Assembly (NCBI GenBank): GCA_026008535.1
Contig: BRKX01000003.1
Coordinates: forward strand, 29,456,001 to 29,520,000
Length of the DNA stretch: 64,000 bases
Direction of reading: 5' to 3'
Origin: Perilla frutescens
Lineage: Eukaryota; Streptophyta; Magnoliopsida; Lamiales; Lamiaceae
Below the pieces are notes generated by a model, which worked only from the letters and a program-made list of their open reading frames with translations, was not told the DNA's origin and made no database searches. Each line of letters opens with the position of its first letter. Positions within the stretch are counted from its first letter, which is position 1. Below, one piece after another: positions 21,987-33,155 of the stretch. The position numbers and the translations under genes were made by a program.

Positions 21987-23942
21987 TGTGATACCCCGAC
22001 TCTTTTTGCAAAATTATAAATTATAATTTTAGTAAATGATTTCAAATTAATATTATTTGAATATTAATTATGCTGATAAGATATTGGTATGTTTGTATAT
22101 TATGCCGTTATTTTATTGTAGGTTGTCTTACTCGAACCGATATGTCTTAGCACACAGTGGTGTTATACCGAGTGTATAATACAGTTTAAATTTTAAATAC
22201 TAAAGTTTTGAGTTATGTGTTAAAGGATGATTGTAATTGTGTTTAATTTTATGTTTGCCAAAAACTTGAACACCCTAGTGCTGAGCCGAACGAGGGTCTC
22301 GCTGACGATAGGGGTTTAGGGGGCGAAGCGTCCCGATGGGGGTTAGGGGGCAATGCCCCCTGCTTTTTGATTTGAATCTAGAGTTCATACCCAAAAATTA
22401 GGGTTTTGTAATTTTATTGATCCTCTTACCTAGATGTCTTGAACATATGGTTTATTTACCTCCTTGAAGCTATATGTGAAGTTATATCGAATTTCCTATG
22501 GTTCATTGTTGCTAGGGATTGGATTTTTAACCTAATTTCCCTTAATATGTTGATAATTGTTTGGAGGTGTTGTGATGGTTGTTTGGGGTTGATTTTGATG
22601 TATATTAGAGCCCTAGGATGAAGGTGTTTGTATTTGAAATATTGGGTTTAAAGGGTTTAAATTAAGTCATGATCATGTGGTTTAAATGAGTGCACATAAT
22701 GTGTTCGATTAAATGCTTCAAAAGAGTTTTAATGTGTATTTTGAGTCCAAAATCATAATATGAGTTGGTATATCCATGATTATGTATGTGAAGATGTAGG
22801 AAATCCTTAAAGCAAAGTATAGCATGTGTTTGGTCAAAATATGATTTAATTGTATAACTCGACGTCTAAAATGAAAAGATGATTTAAAGGTGCTAGGTGA
22901 CGTATCGGGGTTCAGGGTGGACGACTTGTTCATGGCCAAGAAGTATTTCAAAGGTTGAGAAATTGTAAAAGCATCTCGTAAGGTGGGGTTACTCTTAACT
23001 GTTAACACGTGTAAAGTTATAGTTATTGTTGTGCTTTGATTGTATGAGTATGAAGGGTCTTCAGACCAAGTGAAAAGAATGAGACCCTTCGGGGCATACA
23101 GAGGTCCTTTGGGATCGATATAGACTTGTTAACGTCCTCCCTAGGGGGTAGTATGTCTGCGGACATCCCTACAGGGGTAAGATGTTCATTAACAGGGGCA
23201 TCATGATGTTTGGACCCTGCGGGGTTAAGACTAGTCTCCACAAAGTAAAGAAAAGTACATACGTTATATTTTCATTTGTGCAATTAGCTATAACTGTTTG
23301 CAGTGTTCCCCACTGAGTATGTTGTTAAATACTCACCCTATTTATTTAATGAATTTCAGGTTGAGGAGTTGGGGCCCGAGTAGGAGCGCTGTGAACACAA
23401 GTGAACCCCCACAAGCTTGTGTTTATTTTGCATGCTCTTCTTTTGAAATACTCATATCATTATTATTACATTGATCATTCTTTTTGCTTTATGATCAATG
23501 ATCATTGGGGATGAGAATAGCCCGATCTTTTGTAGGTACGCTATGTTAACTTAATATATTATGTATACCTTTTTAAAGGCGGGTCGTTCGACCTTGGAGC
23601 CTTCTATGTGTGAAGTACGTTGTTGAACCCTATATTATGTTTGTTAATTTAAGGTGCTAGACGGGCGGGTTGTGTAAACCTATGAGCCCGACAGGTTAAA
23701 TGATTGTATGGTTGATGTGGATGGGCTTATGCAATGCTTCCGTTTGATAATATGTTGTGTGACAACGTAGATCCGATAGGTTGTATATTTTAATTGTGAA
23801 GAGTTGATGTTGAGAATTATGATGCCTTACCTTATCTTGCTAATTAACCTTAGCTTCCGCTCCATTATATAAACATACAATTATAAGTAAGAAAACTACA
23901 TGTTAAGTGACGTGGCCAAACGGAGTAGTTTGGGGCGCTACA
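21987..23942 (+). repeat. 3' LTR of B, internally deleted
   Basis: 1956 bp against 2412 bp for the 5' LTR. At about 22365, CCTGCTTTTT runs straight into GATTTGAATC, removing the GC-rich module, the TATA-like box and the start of the transcribed leader. The remainder matches the 5' LTR closely by eye. Confidence 0.92.
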
Positions 23943-24391
23943 TACGGAGTACCGGTCTTGATTATATCGGATCGTGATACGAGATTTACATCAATATTCT
24001 GGAAGAGCCTACAAGAAGCAATGGGATCAAAGCTCAACCTGAGTGATACGAGATTTACATCAATATTCTAGAGAAGGTGGATGAAGTAGCCTATAGGTTG
24101 GCCTTACCACCCAACCTGAGTGACGTTCATGACGTCTTTCATGTCTCAATGTTGAGGAAGTACGTGTTTGATCCAAAACACATGATTAGTAAGGAGGAGA
24201 TAGTCCTGAATGAGGACTTAGCATATTAAGAGAAGCCCTAGGCCATTGTGGATCGAAAGATCCAGAAGTTGAGGAACAAGGAGATCAGTCTTGTGAAAGT
24301 AATTTGGAACCATCATGGTTCAGAGGAGGCAACCTGGGAGCTAGAATCTGAGCTACTCAAGAAGTACCATGATATCGTCTATCATGGTTAG
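23943..24391 (+). pseudogene. pol: Integrase C-terminal part of A
   Basis: After the target duplication of B, the frame resumes with VPVLIISDRDTRF (second catalytic Asp, about 23965). It then has a large deletion: a 27-bp segment starting GTGATACGAGATTTAC occurs twice (about 23972 and 24043), and the sequence jumps to EKVDEVAYRLALPP. It ends with the tail LRNKEISLVKVIWNHHGSEE and a TAG at 24389, the chromodomain-like C-terminus of Tekay-type integrases. Stops occur at about 24228 and 24239. The glutamate of the catalytic triad falls in the deletion. Confidence 0.88.
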
Positions 24392-24415
24392 TAAATTTCG
24401 GGACAAAATTTCTTT

Positions 24416-24428
24416 AAGGGGGGTAGGA
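24416..24428 (+). other. Polypurine tract of A
   Basis: AAGGGGGGTAGGA ends directly at the 3' LTR start TGTAACACCCC. It is the plus-strand primer site. Confidence 0.85.
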
Positions 24429-25994
24429 TGTAACACCCCAGATTTTCATATAATATTTAGAGAATTATTAAGAGTAATTAATTAATTTATGGAAGAAGAT
24501 TAAAAAAGGTTTAAGAGAAGTAAGATGTCAGTCACGACTTTAGGGGTCAGTTTTCGTGAAATCATCTTTTCAGAAAATGCGATCTTAATTTTGTTTTGGC
24601 CATTTATGGTCTCGTTAGAAAGGTTTTTACTCAAGGAGTGTGCCGGTGTTCCCGAAATTTTATTCTGAAGTCATTTGAGTTTCCGGTGATGAAAAACGTA
24701 TTTAAAAGGTGAATGAATAGTAACTTTTGCATGCGTTCGTATTTTGAGAAATTTATGAAAACCTTCTCGTTGATCCGAGTCTAGTTCTGTCAGGCCCCTC
24801 TTATGGGAAATGAATCAAGAATTCCATTGGCGTTCACGGATTTCCATTCTGAGGTCAATCGAACGCTCGGGAGCAAAATCTGTCAGTCTGAGTGAATAGT
24901 AAAAAGTAATTCCAAAAAGATAATCTTTGCTCCTCTTTCTTCTGATGACCCCGTCTTCATGAAGAATCAAGTTGGTTCACTAGTATTCGAGCCAACGAGT
25001 CTCCCAGTATTTTTAGATTTCATGTCTGAGGTCATGATTTGAACCTCGACATCGAATAAAGCAGCTTTTAACCGAACCCGGGGTAACTTTTGCAGTGTTT
25101 CCGTACTGGAGTGGCTTCTCAAGGAAGCCAAGCTCCCTTCTATAAATAGAGGGCCACCCTCTTTGTATTTATTCGCTCATTCCATCCATTTCACTTCCAA
25201 GAGAGTGGGAGAGCTTTGAGAGCTTGTGAGTCGAGAGAAAAGTCAAGGTTCTGTCGAAGTAAAAAGCGTTCTTCGTGAGTGTTCTACAAGACGACGAGCG
25301 GAGTGGTGTGGAAGGGATGCGGTGAGGGAATGTGCTAGGGGCGCCATTGGGTCATAGCAGGCGGCTTTGCCGCCGTTATGACTCGACGAGACGCCGAGCT
25401 AGCCACCTTCCTTCGACACACCTAACCCCGTCCATTCTTGTTCATCAGTCTCGATTTCCATTTCTTTTCCGTCTTTTAATTCCGCATTTACTTTCCGCTC
25501 TTCGTGTTCATCATGTTCTTCATTATTACTCATTTACTTTCCACCTAAAGTTATATTTCGATTCTCGTTAAAGTTCCAAGTTAATAGCATTTCCATTATA
25601 TTTCTCATTGTTGTATTCATTATTATTCCTGTTGTTATTCTCGTCATTAATTCTCGTAATTAGTTTCGTTAAAGTTTCATTCAAGTTATATTTAAGATTT
25701 TATCATTATTTTAAGTATTCAAGGAGGATTGCCGTATTTATTCCGTTATAATGTCGATTTCTTTTTAAAGTTTAAAGCATGTTCGTTTCTATATTTTATT
25801 CAAAGTTCTAAGCCTTATTTCAAGTTTAAAACGTCGAGGAAAGGGAGAGGCGAACGAGTAATGCCTCAACCAAAACATCAATCAAAGAATTTCAAGGTTC
25901 GTGAGAGTGCACGGACCGTGCAGGAACGGATTCCTTCTGCATGGCCCGTGCAGAACTCTCTGTTCAATTTTATGAAGGGACTGCACGGACCGTG
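24429..25994 (+). repeat. 3' LTR of A, first part
   Basis: 1566 bp, similar throughout to 6244-7775 of the 5' LTR and including the TATA box at 25141. It is cut within the palindrome array, after GCACGGACCGTG, by copia C. The small ORFs at 25332 and 25729 are the counterparts of those in the 5' LTR and are not genes. Confidence 0.92.
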
Positions 25995-26998
25995 TGTTAG
26001 TTTTGTATACTGGAAGAATTGTCTTTGTATACTTTTCTGATGATATGATGATATGAAATAAAAGTTATTGCAGTCACTGTTTGCATTTAGATTATGTTCT
26101 ATAATTGTTCTATGCAATGTTCCATATACTTACATTGTAAACGATATGGTGTGGGGAGTCACACGGTAAGATCATATCATTCGAACCTTGTAATGTATTA
26201 AAGAGGTCACGGCTTAGATGGTCCTGAACACACCATCGGTACACCGTAGAATAATCTGACAAGTTAGTTTATCTTGACTAACTATTTATTCTGGTACACT
26301 CGTTAGTGTATTGAGGAGGATCACGATATGATACTATTCTCTGTCTCTGATCCAGCAACTGAGAGAATAAAGATCCACAGAGTTCGGGTTCTGAACTCAT
26401 GTGATATTGGCGAGCATATGTTTGCGTTGTTTATTACTTTGATTTATCAATGAGTGAGATCTTTTCGTAGATCGAATTTGATATCTTAGGTAATAACAAT
26501 GTATACATGATGTCTCCAGCAGTATGCATGAGCACCGTGTCCTGGTGTGCCAGGTTGATGATGTTCTCTTGAGAAAACACAAGTTCATGTTGAAACCCTG
26601 CAGGTGGAATTTATTCCGTACATGAGTAGAGCTTGTGTGGTACTACTCAAGATTTTAGATGTTAATTAATTATAGTTGTCAGAGGCTGATATAATTAATT
26701 AATGAATATTATATCTTAAACATGGGGAATGGCTGGACTAATGGAGAAAGCATATTCGTAAATATGTATTAAATTGGTAGGTCAGTTTTACTTCTTTAGT
26801 GGAATAAAAGTAAAACTTAATTTATTTAATTATATCCTAATTTTATTAGATATTGGATATTAAATAAATTAGGGGCCAATTTAATATTCTTCTAGATCCC
26901 TGTTGTAGCCCAATTGACTAATAGTGGACTGGATATTGAACTTGAGATAGAGACCCAAACCCCGTAGGGTTTGGAGATGGAAATTTCGCCCACCTCCC

Positions 26999-27006
26999 TA
27001 TAAATA
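26999..27006 (+). promoter_or_regulatory. TATA box of C 5' LTR
   Basis: TATAAATA in CCTCCCTATAAATAGTGG; the 3' LTR has the same box at 56601-56608. It is the likely transcription start region of copia C. Confidence 0.75.
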
Positions 27007-27742
27007 GTGGAATGGGGAGCGAAATTTAATGCATTATTATTCAGCCTCTCTTTGTCTCGCAAAGCTATCCACGGATTTCACAAAGCCATCTAGTAGATTT
27101 CAACCCACTCTGAATCTAGATACAGTCCGGGAATACAACATAAGATCTTGGAGTAAAATCTGCAAGTGGACTAAATTTGAGGTGTAGGTGGCGCTTATTT
27201 CAGTGTTCATTCAACAGCAAGATTAGATCTTTAATCTTGTCCTCAGACCGTCTGACAATTGTAAGTAATTCGGATATATGTCTTCCGCTTTATTATATTC
27301 GTTTTACATATTTTTGTGTGTGATGTGTAACACTCGTCCCAATAAAATAAATATAAAATATAAAATATAATAAAATAAGTCTTTGCCCTCCTCACAGGTC
27401 GTCATCCATGTATAGACTTCTCAGAACTTGTTAGAGCTCTAAACATCCATGCATCAATGCACCACACATTATCACTTTCACCTACAATGCATGAACTACT
27501 TGAGCTAATGTTCAGTAAGCAGAAATCATGCGCATGCATGTTCACTGGCAGTCACAACACGTGCAAGACACAGCATACCACAAACGTGAAATGCTCGTGT
27601 ATAAAATCCTTTCATGCCATCTCAAAAGCATTTTCAACGTTTAGGAACTTGGCTCCCTTCACCAGACACCAACATGAGTCATGAGCTCATAATATAATCA
27701 TTATCACTTGGCCAGAATGTGATTAGTGCACTCATGTGGCTC

Positions 27743-27921
27743 ATCCTTCCTGGACCCCAAGGGACACGCCCCCTGCCTGTTCCCTTTGATCCCACATGAA
27801 AGTCATCCCACATCAGCCACTCATCACCTCAAAGGTGCAGTCGAAGTGGACCATCCTCCCTGGACCCCAAGGGACACGCCCCCTGCCTGTTCCCTTTGAT
27901 CCCGCATGGAAGTCATCCCAC
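27743..27921. repeat. 110-bp direct duplication in solo LTR G
   Basis: Roughly 69 bp starting CATCCTTCC or CATCCTCCC followed by TGGACCCCAAGGGACACGCC occurs at about 27743-27811 and again 110 bp later at 27853-27921, with only a few differences. Confidence 0.85.
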
Positions 27922-29097
27922 TCGAGGCACAAATATCAACACAGCACAACACGGGCTGGTGGTGACCAATCCCAAACAAAACATTTTCTCTCTCTCAAAA
28001 CCATTTCATGCATGCAACCTCGACAATATCTACATGACGTGCATGCATATGCTCGTGCTCATGCACAAGATATTGAATGCAAAGAAATACAATACCACAA
28101 GTATAATGCATCACACAATCATATAATATAACACAATAATAAATAATAAATAATAAACACATAGTCAAATGATACTATGTTCATGCATTGTAGTTGATGA
28201 TGAATTTCTACTTACCTCGAGTCCCAAGCTTACAATATTTGGAATCTTAAAGTGTGTGCTTTATCAATTGAATCTAGTTAAGATAAACCACAAATTAATA
28301 CAAAATAATTAAAATTAACTAATTCTTATTAACTATAAATCTAGTAGTAAAATACTATTAAGTTATCGCAAATGGTTTTATTACAATCTAATAATAGATT
28401 ATTTAATTAATTAAATCATAATCACGCCAAAATTTTGTAACTATTATAAAATACAAATATTTCACACTATCCAAATATTATGGATTTGTCAAGTTTTACA
28501 CAATAAAATATGATCATACATTTTGAACCATTTGTTAAAAATTCTCGATTAACACAAAACAATTAATCAAACTAAGTTCCATAATATGTGATATTGAAAT
28601 TTATGATTTTCCTTTCTATTTACACATCCACTAATATTAATATAATAATATTATTTATTTATTTAATTTATTAACACAATTAAACTTTTCCGAATAATTT
28701 ATCAATCAACAAACATAAACTTTAATCTTTCAATCATTATTAATCATGATATAATTAAGAATTCATGTATAATTAATCCTAATAAACATACTCATATACT
28801 TATATATACACATAAACTATCAATTACTCAATAACTATTTGCAAGATATTATATATCAATTCTTAATAAATTAAATACCAACCTTTACTATTCTCGTTGC
28901 CCCTTTTCTTTTCTATGTAATTTACTTCTCAAGTTGTTTAGAAATATGGATGCCCAAAGTTTCTACTATGTGTAACAATTTTATAATATGAAAATCCATC
29001 AGTCTCATTTTTAGTACATACAAGTGGATGCATCAACTACAATCCACCTCAATATTTTTAACTAGGACACGTGTACTCACAAACTCTATCACTTTCA

Positions 29098-29137
<40 letters not shown>

Positions 29138-29138
29138 G
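29098..29138. repeat. (TTA)n microsatellite
   Basis: About 13 uninterrupted TTA units inside the AT-rich part of solo LTR G. Confidence 0.9.
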
Positions 29139-29521
29139 TTTACTTATCCACTATCTAACATAAGATGTGTATGTGGATATAAATATACAATTATATAACT
29201 TATCCACTTATAATAAAATATTAATTTGACCAACACATGTATGTATTGGCAAGTATTAATTTATTCTATTCCCTATATATCAAGAATCATTAATAATATA
29301 CTAAACAAATAAATGTACACATTATTATGTTTGCACAGATATAAACATTATTAAAATGTAAATAATCACATATATTGAGATAATTATTGAGTAGTGAAAA
29401 GCCCGGGTATTACATGATGTGATAAACATGCATGTGACATAAAAATATGATTTGCATGAACATGGATTAATGAACAACCAAATGATCCAGCAGTGGTTAA
29501 ATTCGAAAAAATCCCAACAAC

Positions 29522-29536
29522 TGGTATCAGAGCAGG
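29522..29536 (+). other. Primer-binding site of C
   Basis: TGGTATCAGAGCAGG, a perfect 12-base match to the initiator tRNA-Met complement, lies three bases after the LTR end. Confidence 0.92.
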
Positions 29537-29616
29537 TTTTGGCACTATTCTAGATTTAATCCTAGGATAATATCCAAATATGTATTTAGATTTGATTATA
29601 AATTTATGGTGCTTAA

Positions 29617-30197
29617 ATTTTCAGATTTAAATATGTATGTATTTTAATTTTTTTGTGTTTAAACTCGGATGAATTTTTGATATATTTCGAAAATTCTAGT
29701 TTTGGAGAACACTGTGATTTTCGATCCATACCTAATTAGATTTGAGAATGGTTTTTGATGTTGTCAAAATTTCCAGATTTAATTAGTTAGGTTTCGAAAT
29801 TTTTTAGATTCAAATTCGGATGCAATTTTGATCTTAATCGAAAATTCGAATTTGTGTTAATCTAAGTAATTTTCGTCCATAAAATTATTAGATTTGGAAT
29901 AGATTTTTCTTAAGTCAAAATTTCCAAATTTAATAGGCTTAATGTTCGAAAATTTTAAGGATCAAATTTTTGAAAATTTGATGTCTTAAGTTCCCTAATT
30001 TTGGTGTTAAATTTTCGGTCATGTTAGATCAAATTGGAGAAGATTTTGATGAAAATCAAATTTCCAGATTTATCTAATATGTAGTTTCGAAAATTTGGAG
30101 ATTGGATTAAGATTTGATATAATTTGATTTATATCTTAATTTACCTAATTTTAATCTAAATGGATTTGAAAATAGAATTTTAAATTTGGAAGAATTT
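29617..30197 (+). repeat. Leader tandem array of C, unit about 150 bp
   Basis: Degenerate units begin with TTTTCAGATTTA or TTTCCAGATTTA at about 29620, 29770, 29920 and 30061. Each continues with a TTTCGAAAATT word and ends near GATTTTTnnTnnnGTCAAA. Spacing between unit starts is 150, 150 and 141 bp. The array continues after gypsy D at about 40107 and 40254; with D removed, the spacing to the next unit is again 150 bp. It lies between primer-binding site and gag and has no ORF. Confidence 0.8.
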
Positions 30198-32673
30198 TGT
30201 GATACCCCGTTCCTTTTTGTTAAATTATAAATTATAATTTTAGTAAATGATTTCGAATTAATATTGTTGAATATTAATCGTGTGAGTATGTATTATTTCG
30301 TTGTTATGTTGCAGGTTGTTCCACTCGAACCAATACGTCATAGCACACAGTGATATTATACTGAGTGTATAATACAGTTTGAATTTTTAATACTGAAATA
30401 TCGAGTTATGTGTTAAGGAATGATTGTAATTGCGTTTAATTCTATGATTGCCATACCTTAATTTTATGTAATTTCATTGTGTGCATTAAATGAGTAGTAA
30501 ATATGTTTTGAAAATTCAAGTTGTGTATTGTATGTGTTTTCAAAAATAGCATAAATCGAGGGTCTCGCTGAGTTTCGGTAGGGTTTCGTCCGGAGGTCAT
30601 AACTTTCGACTCGGTTGGAACAATGAGGCCCATAAGTACTCAAATCGAAGCTCTTTAAAAAATCTACAGTATGGGCGTGACCGGGAAGTGCGACCCCTTC
30701 GAGTTGCATTCTGAGAGGTCTGCAACGCGAGTGAGAAACGCGACATTTTGGTCGCGTGTCATCAGCTTCAGAGAGCCATTTTTCTTAGGCTCAAACGCGA
30801 CCTGTAAACGCGACCTCCTTGAGTCGCGCCTCACTGTGTTATCCAAACACGACCCCCCTAGATCGCGCCTCGCCTAGGAAAATTCCATTCTTTAAATACC
30901 ACACTTAACCCTTTTCAACCTTATTTCCTTTCTCCTCTTGGGTGATTTTTCTCCCAACCCTCTCAAGAAATTCTTTAACTTTTGGGAGTGGATTCTATCA
31001 TCATCATCATCCATCATCTAAGGTAATCTCATACCACTTCCCTCTTGATGATTAAGTTCCATTCTTGTTGATTTGAATTTAGGGTTTAACTCCCAAAAAT
31101 AAGGGCTTTTCGATTCTATTGATCCTCATGCTTTGATATCTCAAACATATGGTTTATTTACTTCATTGAAGCTATATGCGTTGTTAAATTGAAATCCCTA
31201 TGGTTCATTATTGCTACGGTTTGGATTTTTACCCTATTTTCCCCTTAAATTGTTGGTGTTTGGTTGGAGGTGTTATGATGATTGTATGGAGTTGATTTTC
31301 ATGTATGTTAGAGCCCTAGGATACAGGTTTATGTATTTAAAATCTTGGGTTTAAAGAATTTAAATTGAGTCATGATTATGTGTTTTGAATGAGTGCACGT
31401 AATGTGCTCGATTAAAAGCTTCAAAGAGTTTTAATCTGTATTTTGAGTCCAAAGTCATATTATGAGTTTGTATATCCATGATTGTATATATGGATATGTA
31501 AGAAGACCTTAAAGCAAATTATAGCATGTGTTTGGTCAAATTATGATTTCATTGAATAACTCGACATCTAAAATGAAAAAGAGAATTGAAAGGTGCTTAG
31601 TGACGTATTGGGGCTCGAGGTGGATGACTTGTGCACAGCTAAGGAGTATCTCAAGGTTGAAAAGGTTTGAAAGCGTCTGATAAGGTGGGGTAACTCTAAA
31701 CTGTGAACACGTGTAAAGTTATAGTTATTGTTATGCTTTGATTGTATAAGTATGAATGAGACCCTTCGGGGCAGAACAAAGATTCTTCGGGGTCGACAAA
31801 GAGATCCTTCAGGGTCGATAAAGAGATCCTTCAGGGTCGATAATAGACTCGTTAATGTCCTCCCTGGGGGATAGTAAGCCTGCGGGCATCCCTACAGGGA
31901 TAAAGACGTTCATTAACGGGGGCATCATGGTGTTTGGGCCCTACGGGGTTGAGGCTAGTCTCCACAAAGAAAAAAAGTATCCATATGTTATATTTTCACT
32001 TGTGCAATTGGCTATAACTATTTACAGTGTTCCCCACTGAGTATGTTGTTAAATACTCACCCCATTCATTTAATGAATTTCAGGTTGAGGAGTTGTGGCC
32101 TGAGTAGGAGCGCTGTTAATACAAGAGAAACCCCCACAAGCTTGTGTTTACTTTTGCATGCTCTCTTTTGAAATACTTACACTATTAATATTACATTGAT
32201 CATTGTCCTTTTGTTTTTTATGATCAATGATTGTTGGGGATGAGACTAGCCTTATTTTGTAGTCATGATGTATATAACTTGATATTATGCAAAACATTTT
32301 AAAGGCGGGTCGTTCGACCTTGGAGCCTTTTATGTGTGAAGTGCGTTATTGAACCCTATATTATGTATGTTGATTTAGGGTGCTAGACGGGCGGGTTGCC
32401 TAAGACCTATGAGCCTGATAGGTTAGATGATTGTATGAATGATGTGGATGGGTTTATTCTATGCTCCCGTTAAATACTATGTTGTGTGAAAGGGTAGATT
32501 TCGATAGGTTGCATGTTATAATTGCGAAGAAAAATTTATATGGGATTTACGATGTCATACCATGTTATGCTTTTGACCAAAGCTTCCGCTCATTTTAATA
32601 TAAGTGCATAAAATTAAGAAAGTAAATTGCATGTTAAGTGACGTGGCCAAACGGAGTAGTTTGGGGCACTACA
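30198..32673 (+). repeat. 5' LTR of D
   Basis: 2476 bp. It shares the general layout of the B LTR: AT-rich start, GC-rich segment with repeated AACGCGAC and TCGCGCCTC words (about 30680-30880), TATA-like TTTAAATACCACAC at about 30890, TCATCATCATC run, then a long transcribed part. No coding sequence is recognisable; ORFs at 30464 and 30671 are in the GC-rich segment. Confidence 0.93.
31776..31842 (+). repeat. 23-bp minisatellite in D LTR
   Basis: Three units of AAAGAGATCCTTCAGGGTCGAT or close variants; the 3' LTR has the same three at about 39232-39302. The LTR of B has only one related unit (about 16226), so the expansion is specific to D. Confidence 0.8.
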
Positions 32674-33155
32674 AATTGGTATCAGAGCGGGTCTACGCTC
32701 TTGTAGACTCGTTTCTGTATGTGTTTGATTTATGAATGAGAAATATCGGTGGTTGTTCACGATGGCTACTCGGCTTGACTTCGATCCTAAGGTATGTACC
32801 TTTTTAAAGGTTTTCAAGTATGAGCAATATGAATGGGAGTGTATGTACAGAGTGTGTCGTGAAAAGAAGTTAAAGAGTTGAATAAATCGTGATAGCATAA
32901 AGAAATGAATGGTCCGAAGTTGGACAAAAGAAAAGAATGAATGGTCTGAAGTTGGAGAATATAGATGAATGAAATGTATCTGTTGTCACGATCAACTATG
33001 ATGTGTTAAATTCCCGATAAACGCTTTAAAGAAATGAAATCTTGAAAGTTGTGTGCTTTCTTGATTATGAAATGATGAAAAGTGCTTTAGTAGTCCTCGA
33101 ATTAGCTTTAAGAATGACATTAACCTAACGAGATAGTGTGCCTAGAAGCTTTAGG
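32674..33155 (+). other. Leader of D with primer-binding site
   Basis: TGGTATCAGAGCGGG at 32677-32691 is the primer-binding site. The rest resembles the leader of B and has a local direct repeat of AATGGTC(C/T)GAAGTTGGA at about 32909-32957. No ORF is recognisable. Confidence 0.85.

Larger units (their letters stand above)
14653..23942 (+). mobile_element. Ty3-gypsy chromovirus B (Tekay-like), full length
   Basis: LTRs at 14653-17064 and 21987-23942, starting TGTGATACCCCG and ending GGGGCGCTACA or GGGGCACTACA. Primer-binding site at 17068, one gag-pol frame at 17525-21940, polypurine tract at 21973. TSD is CACGG (14648-14652) and TACGG (23943-23947), one transition apart. It sits in the integrase of A in the same orientation. 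It is closely related to D, and the LTRs of the two can be aligned over most of their length. Confidence 0.93.
27326..29414 (-). mobile_element. Solo LTR G (gypsy type)
   Basis: A 2089-bp insertion with perfect TSD TGATG (27321-27325 and 29415-29419). On the minus strand it begins TGTAATACCCGGGC and ends GGGACGAGTGTTACA, a pattern typical of chromovirus LTRs such as A, which also ends GGGACC-GTTACA. There is no internal domain and no second LTR. The ORFs at 27457, 27796 and 27896 show no known protein. The uninterrupted sequence is seen at the same place in the 3' LTR of C (about 56926). Confidence 0.92.
25995..29519 (+). repeat. 5' LTR of C, split by solo LTR G
   Basis: Parts 25995-27325 and 29415-29519 make a 1431-bp LTR once G (27326-29414) and one duplicated TGATG are removed. 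A TATA box lies at 26999. The end CCCAACA is followed by AAC and the primer-binding site. Confidence 0.92.

Noticed and set aside
27796..28131. 111-codon ORF in solo LTR G
   Set aside because: It spans the internal 110-bp duplication and is lost in the AT-rich sequence; no family resemblance.
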